From positions 61,110,501-61,174,500 of the forward strand of contig JAZBRS010000026.1 in assembly GCA_037176725.1 (NCBI GenBank): 64,000 bases of DNA. Reading direction: 5' to 3'. A program made the position numbers and the translations under genes. Positions 56,674 through 64,000 of the stretch are shown one piece after another. Origin of the DNA: Posidonia oceanica. Lineage: Eukaryota > Streptophyta > Magnoliopsida > Alismatales > Posidoniaceae. The notes under the pieces were generated by a model. It did not search any database and was not told the DNA's origin. It saw nothing but the letters and a program-made list of their open reading frames with translations. Every line of letters begins with the position of its first letter. Within the stretch, counting starts at the first letter, position 1.

Positions 56674-57743
56674 TGTAGCATAACCTTTTCCCTCCGAATA
56701 GCTTCGAAGATGATCCATCACTTACCACCCGAGAGCCCCCAAACCCACTGCAAAACCCCAACACCCATTACCTCTAAGTCTGGGATAGCACAAGCTTGCA
56801 AAAAGAGAGAAAGAGAAAAGGAAAAGCAAAGCAAAAAAAAAAACAAAAAAGAAGAAAGCAAAAGAAAAAAGGAAGAAGCAAAAAAGAGAGAGGGGAGTAA
56901 AAATAAAAAGCAACTCCCAAGGGAAAAAGCAAGCAGCGCAATCCCATCCCTTACCTGTCTTAGGGATGAGCAGAAATTTGCACCTAGGGAATCCACATAC
57001 CCTGCGAAGCCTTTAAACTCAGCAAGACCTAGCAAGCAGCTCCCCAGCTCCATCTAGGTGCCTATTGCCTCCAAGTTAGGGATAGGGGAAACCGACATGC
57101 CTATGAGGGAGCCAAACGATGCAAAAGAGTAGGTGTAGGTCCTTGGGAGTTTGGTCTAGAGCCTGTCCTCACCACCCATCACCCCCGCACTGCAAGTACC
57201 CCTTCCCTAAGCGCCACCAGTAAGTTAAGAGCTTGAGTAGAGTCCACTGAGTCAGGGACCCCTCTCTTCCTCTGCAGCAGGCACTAAGCACTCCATATGC
57301 TGAGGGCCACAGCATATAAGCAAAATCATGCATACACCTATAAGCATCTATTGTGAACCATACACATCTCTCTGCATACTAAGCATAAACCATGCATGCA
57401 TGCATAGCATAAGTCCCTCTTTTTCTTCTATCCTTTCGCTCTGCAAAACTTGGCCCGGCGTTGAGACAGTACTTCTATCTAGCATGCACCGACCGTCTCC
57501 CGACTGCACTGGTCCAAAGCTCCGACCAACCACTTGCCCCAGCAGAGCTGCCTTAGTCTGAATGTGTTTAAATATTTGCACTCTGAATGCTAACTGTTAA
57601 ACCTACTAAAGCTGCTGTGTTAATTTTGAAATGATGCTCTTTACCAGCCAGTTGTATGCTTATACCTGATCTGATAGACTGCAACTCTAATTACAGGTAT
57701 CTAAGGTCTCTACGCCAACAGCCTGCACTTACACTCCTGCGCA
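56674..57743 (+). other. Element B spacer before the downstream ORF
   Basis: No gene. Resembles 33000-33980 of A: an A-rich purine tract (56800-56910), AGAGTAGGTGTAGGTCCT (57127-57144), and the run-in to the downstream ORF. Its presence shows that B resumes downstream of where integrase would end. Confidence 0.75.
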
Positions 57744-58946
57744 ATGGGTTATCCAACTCTAGTCACTCCCATGCACTGCTCAGATACCTTGCGAGAGTGG
57801 GTTGGCAAACTCACTGAAGCTGATCGCGAGAGGCTGCGCACTTGGGGGATTCCCTCTAAGCTTCTGAAAGCAGCAGACGTTGAAGTGAGCCGACACCTCC
57901 TGTGCGCTGCAGACAGATTCTAGAAGCCAGCACACCACGTCTTCTGCTTCAGCAGGACGGAGCTGACCCCTACACTTGAGGAGGTGCGCCGGATCTGTGG
58001 CTTCTTTGCAATTATGGGACCCCCAATCTTTATGAGACGCGATGGATACACTACGGTCCTGAGTCAGCTGACTGGGCTCTCTGCAAAACATGTCCAGCAA
58101 AAACTTATCTGCACCAGCGGGCCCACGCCCCTGCTCTGCCTAGAGTACTTTGATGATGTTGTGGAGAGGCGTGCTGAACTTGGAGACAAGCTGTGGCTCC
58201 AAGGATTCGTCACCCGCTTCTTAGGCGAGTTGATCTTCACACATGGCAGGATGACAGTTGCAATCGAGATTGCCGAGATTGCACTTGCAATGGTGACCCG
58301 ACACATTGACCTGGCACCAGTCATCCTTGTAGAAACGTACCCCGGGCTGGACCGCGTTGTGCACCGCTACCGCCAGTTCCACGACTGCGGAGTGCTTGTG
58401 CAGATCTGGCTAGCTGCACACCAGGAGATGGACCTCCTGCGCCCTCAGAGGCATGCTATTGAAACATACTACAGCAGCGGCCATGCAAGAACTATAAAGA
58501 CCGTGCTAGAAGAGTACCAAAAGCTATCTGAGCTGACAGATGATGCAGTAACTTGGCGGATCATCCCATCTGCAGCGGAGCCCTTTACTGTATTCTTCGA
58601 TGCTCGCAATACGCGGCTCGTAGTGCTGCCAAGATTCACCGGGGGTGTGGAGTACCACCCTATCCGGGTTATGCGGCAGTTTGGCTACCGACAAGGCACA
58701 TTCATTGATAGCACCACGCCCAGACTCATGCAGCCATACCCCTTCAACACAACAGCATCCACAACAGTGCTAGCAAACCTAATGCGGCACAGGGTCAAAT
58801 CCACTGATATTGCAGCTGTGAAGGGTTCGGGATGTACTTCTGAGTACGTCATCGAGGTGCAGGAACTCTGGCCCCTCAGCGAAATTCCTCCAGGCGCCCC
58901 CTAGTTTTCTGACTCCCACCCAGCAAAGAAGGCCCGGCATAACTAG
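57744..58946 (+). pseudogene. Element B downstream sense ORF, plant-mobile-domain-like
   Basis: Homologue of 33983-35185 in A over its whole length. Starts MGYPTLVTPMHCS; RTELTPTLEEVRRICGF is conserved exactly. Two premature stops: TAG 57921-57923 (TGG in A) and TAG 58902-58904, fourteen codons before the stop that aligns with that of A (58944-58946). Between them the frame is open for about 325 codons. High conservation with A despite non-coding divergence fits past protein-level selection, to be tested by dN/dS. Confidence 0.8.
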
Positions 58947-59407
58947 GCACATATGCAGTGGTTTGCTTGTATAGCTTTTCTTAAATCATGCTGTATCTTT
59001 TGGCCTATCAGAGGCGTGTAACCAGAGATTCACTCAATACAAAGACGTTTCACGCCATTTGTTTGTATTGCATGGCTTGCCTATTTGCGTATCTGCTCCT
59101 GTCAGGATGTTACAGGACCTGCACCAAGCACTTCAGAGCATTAGCCCATGCAGACAACCTGAAGCAGCCCCGTAAAAAAATCCAGAACAATTCCCACCGC
59201 AAGCATCATGCAATCAGCAACCTCGGCAGGAGAGTTGTAGCAAAGCCCCTGCAGTCAACATGCACGCAAAGAACCCTACTGATCCATGCACCGCCACTAC
59301 CACTTGCCCAGATTGCTTTAGGCTGGCACCCCTAACTGCTCGCTTGGCAAACGCGTTAGTTTTGTCTGCTCTTTCCTTTCTTTTGGTACTAGGGACGCTT
59401 CAGTTGT

Positions 59408-59435
59408 CCCCTGGTATCATCCCTGATACCAGGGG
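59408..59435 (+). other. Conserved 3' UTR hairpin (element B copy)
   Basis: CCCCTGGTATCA at 59408-59419 and TGATACCAGGGG at 59424-59435, a perfect 12-bp stem with a 4-nt loop. Confidence 0.85.
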
Positions 59436-59479
59436 CATCTTTTTAGCTGCCCTCTGGTATCGTTTTTCCCTTTTTTCCT

Positions 59480-61020
59480 TTCTGCTTGCTTCCTCAGGCG
59501 AGGACAAGCTCTTCTCGGACCCCGTATGCTCGGAGTCCTGCCCTGTATCCTCATGCAAGGATCAGCCCTTGCGTGGCTTCGCTCCGTGCGAACGATGCCC
59601 ATGCTCACCTGCCTCCTTTCTTTTCCTGCTTATCCTCGTGCGAGGATAAGTCTTTTGTCTTTCTTGCTTGTCCTCCAGCGAGGACAAGCCCTTTTACCTT
59701 TTCTGTGTGACTTCCCTCCATGCGGACGGGGTCCCGCGCGCTTGCTTCCTTGGGCGGGGACAAGCTTCTTTCTTCTGCCCCTCCTGCTTGTTCCTCGTGC
59801 GAGGACAAGCCTTTTTTCCTTTTCTGCGTGACTTCCTTCCATGCGGACGGGGTCCCACGTGCTTGCTTCCCTAGGCGGGGACAAGCTTCTTTCTTCTGCC
59901 CCTCCTGCTTGTTCCTCAGTCGAGGACAAGCCCCCCTTTTTTCTTTCCTGCGTGACTTCCCTCCGTGCGGACGGGGTCCCGTGCACTTGCTTCCTTGGGC
60001 GAGGACAAGCTTCTTTCTCCTGTCCCTCCTACTTGCTTCCTCGGGCGAGGACAAGCCTTTTTCCTTTTTGCTTGCTTCCTTGGGCGAGGACAAGCCTTGC
60101 GTAGCTCCACGGGGATGGATTTTTCCTGTTCCTCGGGCGAGGTTCAGGCCCACTTACTCCTCGGCCAAGGATAAGCGTATACGCGCCCCTGCTTGCTCCT
60201 CGGGCGAGGACAAGCTCTTCTCGGACTCCGTATGCTCGGCGTCCTGCCTTCTATCCTCGCGCGAGGATCAGCCCTTGCATGGCTTCGCTCCGTGCGAACG
60301 ATGCCCACACTTGCCCGCTTCCTTTCTTTTCCTGCTTATCCTTATGCGAGGATAAGTCTTTGGTCTTTCTTGCTTGTCCTCCAGCGAGGACAAGCCTTTT
60401 TCCGTTTTGCATGGCTCCGCTCCGTACGGACGCGGTCCCGCGCACTTGCTTCCCCGGGCGGGGACAAGCTTCTTTCTTCTGCCTCTCCTGCCTGTCCTCC
60501 GGCGCAGACAAGTCTTTTTCCATTTTGCGTGGCTCCGCTCCGTGCGGACGGGGTCCCACGCGCTTGCTTCCCCGGGCGGGGACAAGCTTCTTTCTTCTGC
60601 CTCTCCTGCTTGTCCTCGTGCGAGGATAAGCCTTTTTCCTTTTCTGCGTGACTTCCCTCCGTGCGGACGGGGTCCCACGTGCTTGCTTCCTCGAATGAGG
60701 ACAAGGTTCTTTCTTCTTTCCCTCCTGCTCGTTTCCCTAGCCAGGATGAGCCCCCTGTCTGTCCCTCGGGGCTCGGGTCAGACTGCTGCTTGTTTCCTTG
60801 GGTGAGGACAAGCCCCCCTTTGGATTCCGTCCGCGTAGAATCCCCCGCTTGCTTCCTCGAGCGAGGACAAGCTCTTCTCGGACCCCATATGCTCGGTGTC
60901 CTGCCCTGTATTCTCATGCGAGGATCAGCCCTTGCGTGGCCTCGTTCCGTGCGGACGATGCCCACGCTTGCCAACCCCCTTTCTCTTCTTGCTTGCGTCC
61001 TCAGGCGAGGACAAGCTGCT
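59480..61020 (+). repeat. Hairpin array in the 3' UTR of B
   Basis: Over twenty degenerate units. Examples: CTTATCCTCG/CGAGGATAAG (59629-59650), GCTTGTCCTC/GAGGACAAGC (59666-59689), CCTCG/CGAGG (60039-60050), CCCCG/CGGGG (60452-60463). Both arms change together in several copies. It is the plus-strand counterpart of 4760-5985. Confidence 0.9.
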
Positions 61021-61508
61021 ATTGTTCCTCCTGCAGGCTGGCAACCCCAACTGCTCGATCGACAGCCATCCAATTGTCTCCCTTTCTGTTTTGTTGGGCT
61101 AGCAGCCTTAACTACTCGGATGCCAAGCCCGTCAGTCTTGTCAAGTATTTCCTTTGTGAGGTTGGACTAACCCCCGAACTCACGCATTGCACTGCAGCTT
61201 TACTTGCATCTCTTCTGTATCAGCATCGTATTCTTGTGCTAACAGCATTGCGTAGTAAATAACTGCATCGGCATACTTTGCATCTGCACTAACATAACCC
61301 CAGCACTAACTTCTACAATAGCATGCATCGCATTGCATCAGCACGCATTGCACTCGCATCCGCATCTGCATTGCGGCTCTGAGCCATGTCTTCCGGTGTA
61401 TCCACTCGGCGAATGGCTCACGCGTACAGTTGTTTGCGCTCTCGCCAGCGTCAGGTAGGGTGTCTTGTTTACCCTGAGCAGCGGTCTCACTCCGCTTGAC
61501 CTCGCTCA

Positions 61509-61516
61509 GGAAGGGG
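61509..61516 (+). promoter_or_regulatory. Polypurine tract of element B
   Basis: GGAAGGGG, then CATC, then the TG of the 3' LTR at 61521. Confidence 0.85.
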
Positions 61517-61520
61517 CATC

Positions 61521-64000
61521 TGTAGACACCCCATTCTGACAGCCTGGAAGTTGATTATTCTTTTGCAGGCTCGTGTGTGGACTCTGGATTGGCATCGCTT
61601 TTCAGACCCATTTTCCAACCCATTTCCAAACCCAAAATCTCACCCCAAACCCTAGAAGCCTTTACCTAAGCTATTTGCACCTTTTACAACACTTCTAGGC
61701 CCAAACCCAAGCCCATTTGCAGCTTTGGCCACCTGAGTGTGTTGGACACTGGAACAGGCAGCGTCCAACGTTGGACGCGGCCTGTGCCAGCGTCCAACGT
61801 TGGACGCCCTCTGGTCTGGCGTCCAACGACTCGAGTGCAGCAGCGGTAGCTCTACCCCCTTCGGCTCACTGCCCGTCCACTCCACCACCTCCCCACACTT
61901 ACTACCCGTCCCTTCCGCCACTCCACGCCATCCACTACCTTCCAAGCCTCACTTACTACCCATCTCCTCCTTATCAGCCCGAAATCCGCCCTCACACACC
62001 TCACTGACAGGCCTGACTTTCGCCGGCCGTGTCAACCACCGCCTCACCTCCGCCGCCCTCCTGCCAATGCCCACGCCCTCCTTTGACATTGCACATGGCC
62101 TCTACACTCACACCCGCACCTGCAAGCACCTACCAAGCCCAAAATTTGGCCTGCAAATCCTCTACACCAGCACACAAACCCATGCCATTTTGCACAAAAC
62201 CAGCAACTTCCACCCATTGCTAGAGACACCACACAAAGCCTATGAGAGAATTCTCACTTCCAAGAGCAAGAAGGCACTCCCGTCGCCGTCTGCAACCAGC
62301 TGCAAGCTCCTCCGGTGCTCTGAGCAGCTCAGGCAAGCCCGCCGAATCTACTGCTGTGGACACACCTGCAACTCCGATGAACTTCGTCGACCCGGCGCTC
62401 CAGCCCGCAAAACGGTAAGCCACCTATCCCCTGTAGTCATGCATGCATGGTAGCACGTTAACATGCCTTTTTACAATTTTTTTTAGCTCCTTTTGGATGT
62501 GATTCACATCCAAGAGGAAGTTCAGTGTGTTGGACGCACCAACTGGTGCGTCCAACGTTGGACGCGGCATAAGCCGGCGTCCAACGGCCTGCTTTGCTTT
62601 GCCCTTGTTTGAATGCTTCCCATGCTTTTCCTTTGCATGCTTCTTTGCAAATATATGCCATATGCTTCCTTTAATGCTTTTTGATGCTGTGCCATGCCTA
62701 TCTGCTTGTCCCATGCTTATTCCATGCTTGTTTGAGTTCCTTTGCATGCTCTGCTATCAGTCAGTCTCCTGCCTGTGTTGGACGCTAGGGTGAGCCGTGT
62801 CCAACGTTGGACGCTGGTTCACTTAGTGTCCAACGCCTCTGCTTGCTTTGCTTTGCTGCCATACTTATTCCATGCATATTTATGATATTACCTTCTGATC
62901 CATGCATGCTTAGAGATGCCTGGCCCCTAAGGCAACCATGCTTAGGCTTGCTAGGATTCCTTTAAGCCATGTATTCCTTTTTTTAAGTTTGAAGCTCATG
63001 TTCTTATATGCATGCCTTCTTTTATCTTGCCTCCTTGTATTAAATGCTTGCCATGTTTGCTGTGCATGCTCCTGTTAGTTTCCTACGTGCTTTTAAAGTG
63101 TTTGCATGCATCTAGGAGGGGTAGAGCTGAGCTCCCCCTTAGAACAGGTGAGTCTGCAGGTCTGGGTCGTTGGACGCCAGAGCCTTCAGCATCCAACGTT
63201 GGACACTGCTGGCTCTACCGTCCAACGCCCTGGCTCATCTCTTGTTTGTTTAAAGCTTGCATGCTTCCCTGATCTTGCTTATTTGCTTGCCTCCTGTGTT
63301 CTTATGCATGCCTAGCTTCTTCAGCAACTATTCTTTTATTTCAGTTAACTTATTTGCTTGTTTATGCATGCTTTTTGTGTGTTGTGCCTCCCAGAGCGTT
63401 GTACGCTGTTGGTGTTGGCGTCCAACGTTGGACGCCGACCTAGCTCGCGTCCAACACCCTGGTTGTGCCTCTGGCCTGGCACTCAGCATAGGTAAGGTTT
63501 GATTGTTTATTTTGCATCCCATGTTTGCTTGCTTGCTCCATGCTTATCTCCAGTGACCCAAATGCATGATCCCAATTCTCCCCTATCACTTGCACGCTCC
63601 CTTCTCTCCTCTGTCTTCTGTTCTATGTTGGACGCCAGCCTCTCTGGCGTCTAACTTTGGACGGCCAGCATACAGGCGTCCAACAACCTGCATGTTTGGA
63701 TCCTTGATTCTGGTATGTCCCTTGTTCTGATTCTTCCTCTGATCTTCTGTTAGGTTAGATTTGCATGTCTAGTACCCATTTAGTTGCATATTTGCATCTG
63801 TATTGCATCCATATAGTTAGAATGCATGGTTTTCCAAAAAATTCATGCTGTCTGTCTGCAGCAGGTGTTGGAAGCCGGCTCTGCCAGCGTCCAACGTTGG
63901 ACGCTGGTGTTTCCAGTGTCCAATACTTGCAGATGGTTGATAACCATTTTAAAATGCAGATTTTGTTTCACTCGCCTTTTCTCGTGTTTTATCGCTTCTT
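61521..64000 (+). repeat. 3' LTR of element B (cut by window end)
   Basis: Starts TGTAGACACCCC. Contains the site GCTGC at 62855-62859, which corresponds to the GCTAC target of A in the 5' LTR but is unoccupied. All seven palindromic modules are present with the same lengths as in the 5' LTR. About 0.9 kb of the LTR lies beyond the window. Confidence 0.95.
61741..63924. repeat. Seven palindromic modules in the 3' LTR of B
   Basis: 61741-61827 (87 bp), 62529-62585 (57), 62777-62834 (58), 63169-63226 (58), 63398-63455 (58), 63627-63684 (58), 63867-63924 (58). Starts of the last five intervals are 248, 392, 229, 229 and 240 bp apart. Confidence 0.9.

Larger units (their letters stand above)
58947..61508 (+). 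other. 3' UTR of element B
   Basis: Contains the conserved hairpin (59408-59435), the CCTCG/CGAGG hairpin array (59480-61020), and GCATTG-rich sequence before the polypurine tract. The many long frames here are repeat artefacts. 58947-59330 shows no feature. Confidence 0.8.
15220..64000 (+). mobile_element. Element B, Tat-clade LTR retrotransposon lacking integrase (runs past window end)
   Basis: 5' LTR 15220-16570 plus 43976-45980, internal region 45981-61520, 3' LTR from 61521 cut by the window end. Interrupted by element A at 16571 and by LTR fragment F at 55024. It is inserted in the gag of C; the left candidate duplication is GATTG at 15215-15219, and the right one is outside the window. 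The LTR pair differs more than that of A in the stretches compared, in keeping with A being nested in it. Confidence 0.9.

Noticed and set aside
61737..62453. 238-codon frame in the 3' LTR of B
   Set aside because: The corresponding frame in the 5' LTR (15448-15867) is shorter and reads through the palindromic modules; no conserved domain.

Overview
The window is angiosperm nuclear DNA made almost entirely of nested Ty3/gypsy LTR retrotransposons of the OTA/Tat clade (the Ogre/Retand group). I found no host gene, tRNA or rRNA. The Tat assignment rests on a polyprotein with gag, a protease with a D-N-G-S active site, RT, a Ty3-type RNase H followed by a second archaeal-like RNase H, and an integrase with HHCC and D-D35-E. 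It also rests on a TGGCGACTC primer-binding site next to LTRs ending in CA, an AAGGAGGGG polypurine tract, and extra ORFs downstream of pol. The host species cannot be named; LTRs of 3.4 to 6 kb suggest a large plant genome.

Layout, using labels A to F. C is the oldest host element, on the minus strand, and runs off both window ends. Its pieces are 4400-6146 (3' UTR) and 11074-15219 (gag and protease). E (1-4399, plus) is the 3' end of another element. It holds a broken antisense plant-mobile-domain-like ORF and a 3' LTR, and sits in the 3' UTR of C. D (6147-11073, plus) is a nearly complete LTR whose right end is joined to C by a deletion that removed C's RT, integrase and 3' ORF. B (15220 to beyond 64000, plus) is inserted in the gag of C. 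A (16571-43970, plus) is complete, with LTRs of 6032 and 5945 bp and a 5-bp target duplication GCTAC. It sits inside the 5' LTR of B, and the unoccupied site is still visible in the 3' LTR of B at 62855-62859. F (55024-56673, minus) is a partial LTR inside B where the integrase of B should be.

No element is intact. The pol of A has six in-frame stops and its gag has lost the zinc knuckle. B has stops in gag, frameshifts and no integrase. Where a homologous copy can be compared, most stops are C to T or G to A changes, often CAG to TAG.

The strongest unexplained signal is non-coding. Each family carries its own short palindromic unit, repeated at fixed length in its LTR or 3' UTR. B's LTR has 15 units of a 29-bp palindrome (9-nt arms, 11-nt centre) in seven modules of 87, 57 or 58 bp. 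E has 27-bp units (9+9+9). A's LTR has a 29-30 bp array with GGCAC/GTGCC arms. A's 3' UTR has 56-bp and 28-bp hairpin arrays, and the 3' UTRs of B and C have a CCTCG/CGAGG hairpin array. Several stems differ between copies by paired, compensatory changes. One further hairpin with CCCCTGG arms is shared by A, B and C and differs between families by a compensating base pair. All homology and periodicity statements come from reading the sequence by eye; no alignment was computed.
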